DNA from: Pelecanus crispus
Lineage: Eukaryota > Chordata > Aves > Pelecaniformes > Pelecanidae
Reading direction: 5' to 3'
Length of the DNA stretch: 64,000 bases
Assembly: GCF_030463565.1 (NCBI RefSeq)
Contig: NC_134643.1
Coordinates: forward strand, 218,602,583 to 218,666,582
Made by a program: the position numbers and the translations under genes. The notes beneath the pieces are model-generated. The model ran no database searches. It was not told the origin of the DNA and saw nothing but the letters and a program-made list of their open reading frames with translations. Position 1 is the stretch's first letter, and every line of letters begins with the position of its first letter. Shown piece by piece: positions 25,336 through 38,589 of this stretch.

Positions 25336-27000
25336 CTAAACCATGTCGCAAAGTGCCACATCTACCCGTTTTTTGAACACTTCCAGGGATGGTGACTCCA
25401 CCACCTCTCTGGGCAGCCTGTTCCAATGCTTGACCACCCTTTCCGTGAAGAAAATTTTCCTAATTTCCAACCTAAACCTCCCCTGGCGCAGCTTGAGCCC
25501 ATTTCCTCTTGTCCTATCGCTAACTACGTGGGAGAAGAGACCAACACCCACCTCACTACAACCTCCTTTCAGGGAGTTGTAGAGAGCGATAAGGTCTCCC
25601 CTCAGCCTCCTCTTCTCCATGCTAAACAACCCCAGTTCCCTCAGCCGATCCTCATAAGCCCTGTGCTCCAGACCCTTCACCAGCCTTGTTGCCCTTCTCT
25701 GGACACGCTCCAGCACCTGAATGTCTTTCTTGTAGCGAGGTGCCCAAAACTGGACACAGTATTCCAGGTGTGGCCTCACCAGCGCCGAGTACAGGGGGAC
25801 AATCACCTCCCTGCTCCTGCTGGCCACACTATTCCTGATACAAGCCAGGATGCTGTTGGCCTTCTTGGCCACCTGGGCACACTGCTGGCTCATGTTCAGC
25901 CGGCTGTCTACCAACACCCCCAGGTCCTTTTCAGCCAGGCACCTTTCCAGCCACTCTTCCCCAAGCCTGTAGCGCTGCATGGGCTTGTTGTGACCCAAGT
26001 GCAGGACCCAACACTTGGCCTTGTTGAACCTCACACAGTTGGCCTTGGCCCATCGATCCAGCCTGTCCAGGTCCCTCTGCAGGGCCATCCTACCCTCCAG
26101 CAGATCGACACTCCCACCCAACTTGGTGTCATCTGCAAACTTACTGAGGGCGCACTCAATCCCCTCATCCAGATCATCGATAAAGATATTAAACAAGGCT
26201 GGCCCCAAAACAGAGCCCTGGGGAACACCGCTCGTGACCGGCTGCCAACTGGACTTAACTCCATTTACCACAACTCTCTAGGCTCGGCCACCCAACCAGT
26301 TTTTTACCCAGCGAAGACTACAGCCGTTCAAGCCATGAGCTGCCAGCTTCCCAAGGAGAATATTATGGTAGACAGTGTCAAAAGCTTTGCTAAAGTCCAG
26401 GTAAATGACATCCACAGCCTTTCCATCATCTACCACGCGGGTCACCTGGTCATAGAAGGAGATCAGGTTGGTGAAGCAGGACCTGCTTTTCATAAACCCG
26501 TGCTGGCTGGGCCTGATCCCCTCGTTGACCTGCACTTGCCTGTTGAGTTCACTCAAGATGAACCTCTCCATAATCTTCCCCGGCACCGAGGTCAGGCTGA
26601 CAGGCCTGTAGTTCCCCGGGTCCTCCTTCTGGCCCTTCTTGTAGATGGGCATCACATTGGCAAGCCTCCAGTCATCAGGGACCTCCCCTGTTAACCAGGA
26701 CTGCTGATAGTTGATGGAAAGTGGCTTGGCAAGCTCCTCTGCCAGCTCCCTCAATACTCTCGGGTGGATCCCATCTGGCCCCATAGACTTGTGAGCATCC
26801 AGGTGGCGTAGCAGGTCATTAACTGCTTCCTCCTGGAGTATGAGGACTCCATTCTGGTCCGCATCCCTATCCTCTAGCTCAGGGGCCTGAGTACCCTGGG
26901 GATGAGCAGTCTGTCTGTTAAACACAGAGGCAAAGAAGGCGTTAAGTACCTCAGCCTTTTCCTTGTCCTTGGTGACAATGTTCCCCCCCACATCCAGCAA
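25336..27000 (-). pseudogene. CR1 ORF2 reverse transcriptase and C-terminal region, one nonsense codon
   Basis: Two open stretches, 27000-26278 and 26271-25336, are in the same frame and separated by a TAG at 26280-26278. The upstream stretch has the hallmark RT motifs GPDGIHPRVL, NYRPVSLTSVPGK, HGFMKSRSC and the catalytic YLDFSKAFDTV. The downstream stretch has [11 protein letters not shown] and the catalytic FADDTKLGG, followed by the CR1 C-terminal region with [14 protein letters not shown] and [20 protein letters not shown]. It would act as an RNA-dependent DNA polymerase in target-primed reverse transcription. Both catalytic aspartate motifs survive, so decay in this segment is slight, but upstream frameshifts and the nested insertion make it a pseudogene. 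Confidence 0.9.
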
Positions 27001-27229
27001 AGAATGGAGATCCTCCTTGGCTCTCCTCTTATTGTTGACGTACTTATAAAAGCATTTTGTATTATCTTTTACAGCATTGGCCAGATTAACTTCTTGCTGG
27101 GCTTTTGCCTTTCTAATTTCCTCCCTGCAGGACCTAACAAGATCCCTGTACTCCTCCTGAGTTGTCTGCCCCTTCTTCTAAAGGCGGTAGACTTCCTTTT
27201 TTCCCTGAGTCCCCGCAAAAGCTCCCTGT

Positions 27230-28199
27230 TCAGCCAGGCCAGTCGTTTTCCCCGCTGGTTAGTCTTACGGCACACGGGACAGCCCGCTCCTGCGCCCTTA
27301 AGACTTCCTTCTTGAAGAAGGCCCAGCCTTCCTGGACCCCTTTGCCTTTCAGGACCGCCTCCCAAGGGACTTTCCCAACCAGGGTCCTGAACAGGCCAAA
27401 GTCTGCCCTACGGAAGTCCATGGTAACAGTTTTGCTGCCCCTCCGCTTGGCATCGCCCAGAATCAAGAGCTCTATCATATCGTGGTCGCTAAGCCCGAGA
27501 CAGCCTCCGACCACAACATCTCCCACAAGCCCTTCTCTGTTAGTAAACAGCAGGTCAAGTGGGGCACCTCCCCTGGTAGGCTTGCTTACCAGCTGCATCA
27601 GAAAGTTATCCTCCACACACTCTAGGAACTTCTGACACTGTTGCCTCTCTGCTGTATTGTATTTCCAACAGATGTCTGGCAAGCTGAAGTCCCCCACGAG
27701 AACAAGGGCTAGTAGGTTAATGGTTGGACTGGATGATCTTAAAGGTCTTTTCCAACCTAAATGATTCTATGATTCTATGATTCTATGATTGTGAGACTTC
27801 TGCCAGCCACTTATAGAATGCCTCATCTACCTCTACATCCTGGTTGGGTGGTCTATAGCAGACTCCCAACAGGACATCGGCCTTGCTGGCCTTTCCCCTC
27901 ATCCTTATCCATAAGCACTCTACCTTGTCATCACTACTGTCGAGCTCTATGCAGTCAGAACACTCCCTAACATACAGAGCCACGCCACCGCCTCTCCTTC
28001 CCGGCCTGTCCCTTCTGAAGAGCTTATAGCCCTCCAGTGCAGCACTCCAGTCATGAGAGTTGTCCCACCACGATTCTGTGATGGCGACTATGTCATAGCC
28101 ATCCTGCTGCACAAGGGCTTCCAGCTCCTCCTGTTTGTTGCCCATGCTATGTGCATTGGTGTAGATGCACTTGAGCCGGGCTATCGATTTCGCCCCCAA
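27230..28199 (-). pseudogene. CR1 ORF2 apurinic-type endonuclease, split by insertion
   Basis: The N-terminal piece (28199-27791) carries the typical CR1 endonuclease signatures CIYTNAHSMGNKQEELEALV, DIVAITESWW, DRPGRRGGGVALYV and LGVCYRPPNQ, ending at YKWLAEVSQ. The domain resumes left of the insertion (from 27709) with GDFSLPDICWKYNTAE, PTRGGAPLDLLFTNREG and LSDHDMIELL, the SDH catalytic motif of the APE-like fold. The break coincides exactly with the 81-bp plus-strand insertion. Between 27001 and 27365 the linker to the RT is frame-shifted at least twice. Confidence 0.88.
27710..27790 (+). mobile_element. Nested 81-bp CR1 3' tail, plus strand, inside the minus CR1
   Basis: The plus strand reads AGTAGGTTAATGGTTGGACT, then GGATGATCTTAAAGG, and ends in (GATTCTAT) repeats. 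This is the 3' terminus of a CR1 in the orientation opposite to its host element. The host endonuclease frame stops at its left edge and resumes at its right edge with little or no loss and no obvious target duplication, as is common for CR1. Confidence 0.9.
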
Positions 28200-28245
28200 C
28201 TGGGCAGTCCAACTAGAACTGGAAGAGTCAAGTATTGCTGCCTAT

Positions 28246-31200
28246 TTAAACTTCTCTGTGATTCTATAAGGACCTGAAGGCAGTTGTGTGTATAACTTAA
28301 AGCCACTTTACTGGCGGGTGAAGTGGCTCCTCGCTAGAGTCGTGGCGACCCGTCCCTATCAGCAAGGGGACCGGTTTCACTGTTGTATCCAGCCCCGCTT
28401 TGTGTATTCACAGACGCTACAAAAGCAGTGTCAGTGCAGCGCACTTCACCTCCTGGCAGATGTCGAATTTCTTTCCCAGGAGAATGACCCACCGCCTGCC
28501 TAACACAATACAAAGAAGGGGTTTTTTTCCAGCCGTGCCCTGCAAGTCAATACTTGCTGATATGTAATTAAACACAGCATATCAGCTCACATGGGCTTTT
28601 TAATGGGGAAAAATAGTACATTTTAAGATTTGTGGCCAGATTCATCAGCACACTTGACAGCTCTGTGCTGCTCCAATGGCACAGAACAACCTTAAGCCTG
28701 CAATAACTGATTGATTAAACCAGCTCGTTGCGGTATCGCTGGAGCAGTGCAAAACAGCCAAAGTGTATCGCGAAATCCACCTTCCTGGCTCCCATTTTAA
28801 GGAATTTATATCTCAGCCTAACTTAATTTCCAAAGTTCAAAAATTTAATTCATGTCATTTAATTAATTAATTTTTTTCCATGTTTAAAAGCTTGGTATTT
28901 ACTTCTTGGGTAGTAAATTAATTAATTAAAATGTTTAAAAGCTTAGTATTTACTTCTTGGGTAATACATTTGAGGAGAAAGCACTATAGGATGCTTTCGA
29001 AAAGTTCTGTCCCCTATGTCCATAAGCAGGTTTGTGTGATGTGGGTGACAACTGGATGTGAGGACCAGGATCGGGTGCAATCTGGCTGAGCAAGGAGTAG
29101 TAATTTAACACAGATTGCCACGCGAGGCAGAAAGATGCCTTCTTAAATCATGTCCAGTGAAATTTGCTTTACAGAATGTGCAAAATGCCACCAAGAGCCA
29201 AGTATGATGTTGCTTATGGAGAGCAAATATGCGGGAAATAACCTCTGATGTTGCCATAGAGTTAAAGTAAAACAGGACGCAGAAAGATTTAGTGGGAAAG
29301 ATGACTCTGCAAAAAGGAAACTAAGCCGTATTTATAAAGCAAGACTCGTGACCTCTCAGAGAAAAGAGAACTCAGCCTGTCATTTTGTACCATGGTTAAA
29401 TCACGCCTTGTGAACGACTGGTCTATTACTTCTGAAACTTTCAGGCTAATTTGCTATTGCAAAATGAAATTTCTTCAAATGAGACAAAAAGTGCATTCCT
29501 CCTTCAGGACTGCACTTTGCATGTGCCAAATCTGAAGTTATAAAACCAAGCTGTTTTGGAGTTATCTGAGCATAAAAAAAAGAGGCCTCTGAACATTTTC
29601 TGAGAAGAAAACTCTTCATCATTTTCCAGAAAAAAAAAAAAATCCCTTGGACTAAGGTCAAGTGTGGGAAATCTCAAGGCAAAATGTGAATCTCTGAGCA
29701 TTATAGAAGCAAAGATGAATAGCAGTTCAAGCTGAAAGTCAGTTTGGGAGGCAGTAGCACTGACTCTAAAATTCAGGCTGAATTTTGCATCCACTGTGGG
29801 TCTGATTTTAAAACCACAGTCTGCTGCTTTTCCCAAAGGGAACAGATTTGCTTGAAATTGGGCATGCTGAGTATCTGCAGGAGAGCTTTCCTGAGAAGTC
29901 TGGTAAAATCAGACAATGGAGGAGGGCTGGTTGTTTTGGATGGGTCTGTATTTTAATACAACATTTTATAAACGTAGCTACACTCTGAAAAAAATTCATT
30001 GTGCAACAGTTTTTGTCTCACCAGATTCTGCTGGTGACTTTGCCTCACAGCTTCTTGTGTGCTAACCTGGCTGGACAGATATATCAATCTCTGAATTATT
30101 TGAGGAAAGGTGCTTTGGGAAAACTGTTTAAAAAAAAGAACTAAAGTTATTCTTATAGCACAGAAAGAGAAATAGCTGTGTGAAAAAATAGTAACTAGAT
30201 AAAGTGACCTTTATATGGGCACCTTTAATCTTCCAAAAGTTATGGCCAGCTTTGCTCTCAGTGCCCCATTGACCGCTGTGTGTGATACATCTGTGCCTTC
30301 TGGATTTCTAACCATACGCATAATCTGAAAAATCCTCTTGCATTGTCAAATCTTTTGACGCTATCTAAATGCAAAGGTTTGCTCAAAATGATGCATATTA
30401 AGTAGCACTGAAATTTCCTGTTTACAATGCTACAAAACCAAATTCTGAGGTCTCTGTGCAGACCAAAATATTGACTTTCAGGGGTCATGGAGCAACTATT
30501 GACCCATGTTGGCATGCGAGGAATTACACATGTGAATCCAGATATGGGATCTATGTGTCACAGCTTAGCTGCACCAAAGTACATTAAAGCAAGTTACAGT
30601 CATGTCTGCATGAAAACAGAGATTAACAGCATGTCAGGAGACCTGCCCTCCTGACTGTGTTGCTGGTGCTGTCTGGGTCTCCCTTGGGTCACATGGAGAC
30701 ACCAAAGGTAGAAACCTAAACAAGGCGTCCTGAGAGCCTCAGGAGCCAAATCCCACGCCGCTGGATCAGGCCCGGAAAGGTGCTGCAGTGCACCGTGGCA
30801 GGTGAATTTGCACATACTATATATTTTATTTCAAGGTCTGGAGCACATTCTGCCCCATTGAGATCAACGTTGATTGATTCACCATCACTGAATAAGAGTG
30901 CCACTCTGTGCACTACCTTGTGCATAGGTATTATATATGAATATTTTTTATATTAAAAAACTAGAGACATGTGTGTATGTATTTGCACATATATATATAC
31001 ACATAAATACATATGCAACTCACTGCACTGGGCTTTTTCCTGAAGTCGAGTGGAGCCATGTTCACTTGAAGTGTCATGATAAAACAATTTATTTTCTGAT
31101 TGTTACTGGACAATTGAAATGCTGATTATAATGGATAAATACAGCACAATCAATGCAAACTGGGGAAAAGATGTATTTCCTGTTTTAAAAGGGAGAGCCC

Positions 31201-32082
31201 CACAAAGTACAGAAGTAAGTAGGGGAGAGAGAATTCATATTAGGTATGTGAATAGTAATTATGAATCAATTGTAAATACATTACTAGATGCCTGAAAAGC
31301 CATCACTGAATAAAGAAAGTGATCTGCCTTGATTAAAAAATTCAGCTAACTTTATAGATAGAAAAATTAAAGAAAAAATCTTCAATAAAATTTTAAAAAA
31401 AAGGTAATAAAGTTTAAGAAAAGCATAAGTGTCAAACAGTAGAAAGGAGACATTGATTTGAATTAATATAAATTCAAAACAATTACAAGAATGTGATAAA
31501 ATAAGCAAACCCAAAAACTTAATGGACAGACGGTCAAGGACAAAAGTGTTTTATGTAAACTGAGACAAAGAGAAAGTCACTAATGGTACTGGTACGTTAG
31601 GCGATGGAAGTTGTGGAATTGCCAGTAAACAAAGCAGGTGACAGAAGTGTCCTGCAGATATTTTTGTCGTATATTGGAAAATATATATCAGTTGCATGAT
31701 AGAGATAACTAATAGTAATTAATGCATTCTTACAATTTCAATGTCCCCAAACAGCTCTAGAAGTTACATGTTTTAAAAACCCTGCATGTTTAGATAACTT
31801 ACATCCCAGAACTTTAAAAGAACTCTCTGGGATGGCAATATCAATCTCCTCTGTCACTGAGTGCCAGGAGAGCAGCAGGAAGGCAGGGAGTGCTCTCATC
31901 CAGCGTTAGACACTTCTTGGTGAGCGTTCTCCTCCGGGCTAGTCATCCTAGGTTCCCTCCACAGTCAATGAGAGGTAGAGGCATTTTTAGAACGAAATCA
32001 ATCTGACCAAAAGTTGACATCTATATTTGGTTAAAATAAACACATCCTAATGTGGTATCCACTTTTAAAAAAAAATCAACAG
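28246..32082. other. Intergenic unique sequence
   Basis: No gene was recognised. It contains a 51-bp tandem duplication (28880-28968) and an AT dinucleotide stretch (30989-31000). It also has several A-rich tracts, for example 29629-29641 and 31380-31400. Open frames such as 29504-29836 have no recognisable domain. Confidence 0.5.
28880..28968. repeat. 51-bp tandem duplication
   Basis: ATGTTTAAAAGCTT at 28880 recurs at 28931. About 34 of the first 36 positions of the two copies agree. The copies are joined by an AATTAATTAATTAAA spacer that also resembles the sequence just before copy 1 (28858-28871). Confidence 0.85.
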
Positions 32083-32227
32083 GATAGAATCATAGAATCC
32101 CTTAGGTTAGAAAAGGCCTTTAAGATCATCCAGTCCAACCATTAACCTACACTACCAAGTCCACACTAAACCAATCAAGGGTAGACCAGACTAAACCATG
32201 TCCCCAAGTGCCACATCTACCCGTTTT
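32083..32227 (-). mobile_element. CR1 LINE 3' fragment, minus strand
   Basis: It starts ATAGAATCATAGAATCC on the plus strand and continues through the CR1 3' region to CTACCCGTTTT. It is the same subfamily as 25232-28245, truncated after about 145 bp. Confidence 0.92.
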
Positions 32228-32809
32228 GATGCTCGAGGTTTCTTAGTTCTGCCACAAGGCATGAGTCCTGGCTCTCAGGGTGATGCGGCGGGGTAGGTCG
32301 TGTCCTTGGAGGTCTGCGCAGGGGGGTCTCGTGTAGGAGCGAAGAGGTGATTTTACCCGCACATTTGACATTAGAGTCACTGCTATGGGAAAGCTGAGCC
32401 ATGCTCTAATACTACAGTTCAGGCAAACGCTGATGCACTGAAAATGTTCAGAGGAGAGTTATGAACCTTCTCAGATTCCCTGTGAGACACTGAAAGACTC
32501 TGAGAGATGCTGGTAAGCATTATTTATTTTTGTAATGTAAAAATATGCTCACAACTTTAATAAATATGCAAAAGTACACATACAAACTTAAGGGGGAAAT
32601 AGTAATAACAAGATAATAATAAATTATAAGCAGGATTTTATACTCATGTAATTCCTATTGTGTGAGTTGCCTTCTGCAAGTGTCTGCCTATCCTCGTTGA
32701 CCAAGGGTGCTTAGGCTGCTAATTCAGACATAGCCATTAAGACTGTAAAGGATGGTTTGGGCTGAAAGTGCTTTTCAAACAGCAGGGTCAGATCTTGCTC
32801 TTTTAAAAT

Positions 32810-33140
32810 CAAAAGAATGATTAAAGAATTGGAAAAGACGCCTTACAGTAAGAAACTCAGGAAGTTCAATCTATTTTGCTTACTACTAAAAGGTCAAGGG
32901 GTGACTTAATCGCAGCCTGACATTACCTACAGGGATAATCCCAGCAATGACTTCTCAACCTGGCCGGTAAAGATAGAACAAAAGTCAGTGGCTGGAAGCT
33001 GAAGATAACTCAGACTGGATACCAAATATAATTATTGGCAGCCACAATAAATAATAATTATCAGGGTGGCTGCTGATCCTTTAACGAAAGCAACCTCAAA
33101 ATCAAAATCAGATTTATTAGAAAAAAATGCCGTCAGGCAA
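32810..33140 (+). mobile_element. Old, degraded CR1 LINE fragment, plus strand (tentative)
   Basis: AAAAGGTCAAGGGGTGACTT at 32889, then CAGTGGCTGGAAGCTGAAG near 32986 and TCAGACTGGATACC, follow the order of the CR1 C-terminal coding region with many changes. No 3' terminal repeat survives. The boundaries are approximate. Confidence 0.5.
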
Positions 33141-35083
33141 CAATCAAGGAAGAAACGTGGCTTGTGCTGTGCTGGATTCAGGCCACTGTCTCACGCTGCC
33201 CAGTAATCTAAGAATCTATAAACCCAGTATCCCAGAGGTTTCTTACTTTCATCTGTTTAAAGCAACTATTATGTACATGCTTATCATGGTGACATTTAAT
33301 CACTGTTAATATATGCATAAGGTTCAAAGCAGGGTAATTACCATTTTCTCCAACTCTGACCTCTCGTATGATTTGCCACCGCCTCTCCCAGCACTCTTGT
33401 TTTGAAAACTAATTCCTGTTATCTAAAAGACTTTCCAAAGCAAATACAGCAGTGTAGCACTTTCTAATATTTATTTTGTGTTCTCAAAGAAAAGGCAATA
33501 GCGGTAGGGGGTTTTTTTTGGGGGGAAGAGTTCTTCTTCTAAAAAGATACTTGTGACCACTGTAGCTTTAAAATATCCCCCTGCCCCTTTACTGAGTCCA
33601 AGGACCAGGTCCATGGGCAGAAGGCTTTGCTGCGTAACTGCTGAATATGCAGTAGGTGACTTTTTTCGTGCCAATTAGGCAAAGGTCCTGCTCTGGTAGC
33701 AGCAAACTCTGCTTCAGTGCCTAAGTGCAGCAGGAGACTGCAAATGAAAAGGGTTTTCATATACTAAGACAAAGATGTGTAGGTTTTAAGGTCACCATGA
33801 CCCTCCCTCTAATCTTCTTTCCTACATAATTTGGACAAAAAATGAACCCCAAACCTCTCTGCCTCCTGCTTTTGAGCGTTTGACTGTATGGAGAGCGCCC
33901 ATCACCTATTCCCCGCGCTTGTCTGATGCAGGCGATAAACTCTGGTGGGGCTGGGAACAGCTCGGCAGACGTGTGCAGCACACTGTGTGCCTTCACAGCA
34001 TTATCATCCACCCAGATTAGCGGCTGAGCGCTGCCGGTTACGGACGGCAACGCTTGGGAGTAAATATGGGCCTTGCAAGATATGGCCGAGTTGCTGACTC
34101 CATCGTAGACTCCTTGCCTGACCTTGGGACTGTAGCACTGTCTGCCTCTGTGTTTAAAAAGTTCAGATAATGTTACTTGTCTGCCTCGCAAGGATTTTGT
34201 AAGGTTATAGGCACTGTTTATTGGAGCTAGCTGTAAAGTATTAACAGTGATGAGAGCTACGTAAATATCTAGGCTCGTGCAACCTCAACTAAAACACCAT
34301 CGTCTTGCTAGAGAAAAGCACAATCAAAGCCCATCAGTCCCTACGCCATCACACACACATTTCCTGCATCTCGGAGGTGAAAAAACCCGACGGCGATGGA
34401 GCCGCAGAGGGGAAACCCGCAGTGCCTGAGCACAGGGCACTTCATAGCATGGGGTTTGCTGTGATTTACAATCTCATGCCCGGAAAGGAGCCACTGCTAA
34501 GCACTGCCTTAGTCTGCCAGTCTCAGTCTTAGCCCAGCGATGCGTCCAGGAGACGCCGGGGAGAAGCGAAGGCCCCGAGGTGCGCAGGGAGGCGTAGCCG
34601 CTTGCGACAGACATGCTCAGGAGCGCATGCCACACGCCGTACACACACAGTAAGAGGTCACTTAACAGGGGCTTTACAAACATTTTCAAAGTGCTTTACA
34701 AAGAATTCATTAATAGATGACATATTTTTGCTAAAGGCACAACCAGCTCAACCAGATTTTATTACAGGTGTAAATACTACTGAGAGAATTTAAGCGTGAG
34801 CCTCATTTGTCTGCTCTTAATCCCTCCTCCCGCTGACACGTTAAAGGTCTGCTTAATCACCCAGCCCTTTCCCCTCCAGATTCACGAGTGCTTCATCCGC
34901 ACTTATTTATTTTACAGAGATTTGCACAAATGCCGGAAAGTACCTAGCGGTGCCCTCCAGGTTTCTTGGCCCCCATGAAAAAACAAACAACGCTAAAGCC
35001 CAGATGTCACCCAGCAGCCGGCGGCGCAATTTAACTCATTAGGAAGAAAAGGTGGCAGCTTGGAAAGCCACCCCGGCTATTTT
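33141..35083. other. FZD4 upstream intergenic sequence
   Basis: No gene was recognised. A 144-codon open frame at 33757-34191 (minus) has no domain I know. The last 400 bp (34690-34980) is low in repeats and rich in short AT/TAAT words, and could be distal promoter sequence; this is not shown by the sequence alone. Confidence 0.45.
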
Positions 35084-35222
35084 GCTGGGTTAGCTCAGTT
35101 GGTTGGAGCGTGGTGCTAATAACGCCAAGCTCGCAGGTTCAATCCTGCTCACTGCAGCGGGGTCGGGCTCGATGATCTCTCAAGGTCCCTTCCAACCCAA
35201 AGCATTCTATGATTCTATGATT
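35084..35222 (+). mobile_element. SINE with tRNA-Ile(AAT)-like head and CR1 tail
   Basis: The 5' half (35084-35156) follows a tRNA-Ile. The A box TAGCTCAGTTGG is at 35091-35102, the anticodon-like AAT is at 35118-35120 inside GGTGCTAATAACGCC, and the B box GGTTCAATCC is at 35136-35145. The acceptor arms do not pair well, so it is not a functional tRNA gene. The 3' half, from about 35169, is a CR1 3' terminus ending CATTCTATGATTCTATGA. This head-tail pairing matches the CR1-mobilised tRNA-Ile SINEs reported from songbirds (TguSINE1-like). It lies about 670 bp upstream of the FZD4 ATG. Confidence 0.88.
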
Positions 35223-35224
35223 TT

Positions 35225-36154
35225 CCACCGGGCCGTGGAGCGGCTGAGCGCCCTTGGCTGCAGGGAGGCAGGCCAGCGGGGAGGGAAGGGCTGGGGTGCC
35301 ATGAGCGTGGGCCTCAGCGGTGCCGGGCTTGCAGCCCACCCTGCCCTGGGCAGCCGGGCTGGGTGCCGCGGGCAGCCCCTGGGAGCAGCACCCACGCTGG
35401 GGAGGCCGGGGGGGCGTCCCGGGGCGCCGGGCACGCGGGAGGAGGCGCCTGCGGGGGGGCGAGGGGGCACGGGCAGGGCTCCCCGGGGTGTTTCTGAGGC
35501 ACACGGCGGGGGGGGTGCCGGTAGCGGCTCCCCGGCGAGGAGCAGGGGGATGCAGCCAGGAGGAAGGGTGCTGCTGGGGGCGGGGGGTGCGGGGCGGGGC
35601 GCCCCAGGGAGCCGGGGGGGGGGGGGGGAGCTCCTCGGAGCCGAGCTGGGGGGTGCGGGTAGGGCCCACCCCCTGCCCCGGCGGCGGGCCGGGCCCCCCG
35701 GGGCGGGGGCGGCGGCGCTGGGAGGGCGCGGGGAGGCGCCGTCCCTCCCCTGGGCAGTTTCTCGGCGAGGCTCTTTAATAGCGGGGCCGCCCCCGGCCCC
35801 TCCCCGTTGAGCCGGCCCGTGCGGCGCGGCGCGGCCGGGGCCGGTGGGGCCGGGGCCGGGGCAGGTGGGGCCGGGGCCGCTGCTCGGGCCATGGCGGGGG
35901 GCGGCCGCGGCCGGGGCCGGCCGCTGGCCCTGCCGCTGGCCCTGCTGCTGGCGGGGCTGCTCGGCGGGGCGCGGGGCTTCGGCGACGAGGAGGAGCGGCG
36001 CTGCGACGCCATCCGCATCGCCATGTGCCAGAACCTGGGCTACAATGTCACCAAGATGCCCAACCTGGTGGGACACGAGCTGCAGGCGGACGCGGAGCTG
36101 CAGCTCACCACCTTCACCCCCCTCATCCAGTACGGCTGCTCCAGCCAGCTCCAG

Positions 36155-36160
<6 letters not shown>
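35225..36160 (+). promoter_or_regulatory. FZD4: FZD4 CpG-rich promoter, 5' UTR and start region
   Basis: GC content rises abruptly after the SINE and stays very high through exon 1. There is a weak AT-rich element, CTTTAATAG, at about 35772-35780, 110-120 bp upstream of the ATG, that might position transcription. G-runs occur (for example 35616-35628). The transcription start cannot be fixed from sequence alone. Confidence 0.7.
35891..36154 (+). CDS. FZD4: FZD4 coding exon 1 (Frizzled-4, N-terminus and start of Wnt-binding CRD)
   Basis: The ATG at 35891 is in a strong GGGCCATGG context and is the first in-frame ATG. The exon gives 88 residues and ends in phase 0 at CCAG before a GTGGGT donor. 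Residues 1-29 are a signal peptide: a short basic Arg/Gly stretch, then a Leu/Ala core ending in GGARG. The mature chain begins FGDEEERRC. The cysteine-rich domain starts at about Cys38 and contains the N-glycosylation site NVT (residue 52), then [16 protein letters not shown]. The signal peptide is about seven residues shorter than in human and differs in sequence, while everything after FGDEEERRC is nearly identical. The CRD binds Wnts and Norrin. The exon is embedded in the CpG island, so codons are extremely GC-rich compared with exon 2. Confidence 0.97.

Positions 36161-38589
<2,429 letters not shown>

Larger units (their letters stand above)
25232..28245 (-). mobile_element. CR1 LINE, about 3 kb, minus strand, nearly complete ORF2
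   Basis: The 3' end is at 25232, where the plus strand reads AATCATAGAATCG, and the element reads leftwards. It carries the endonuclease, the reverse transcriptase and the C-terminal region of CR1 ORF2. The 5' limit is uncertain (28200-28270). Its 3' part is very similar to the CR1 pieces at 32083 and 57089, which points to one fairly young subfamily. It is interrupted at 27710-27790 by a plus-strand CR1 tail. It is inactive because of a nonsense codon, several frame breaks and that insertion. Confidence 0.93.

Noticed and set aside
25426..26694. 422-codon plus-strand open frame
   Set aside because: It is the antisense of the minus-strand CR1 reverse transcriptase.
33757..34191. 144-codon minus-strand open frame upstream of FZD4
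   Set aside because: No similarity recognised and no CpG or promoter context of its own.
35084..35156. Functional tRNA-Ile gene
   Set aside because: The internal promoter boxes and anticodon region are kept, but the acceptor ends do not pair and a CR1 tail follows, so it is a SINE head.
35807..35890. Upstream in-frame extension of FZD4 exon 1
   Set aside because: It would start at TTG with a low-complexity Gly/Ala leader. The ATG at 35891 has a strong context and gives a proper signal peptide.
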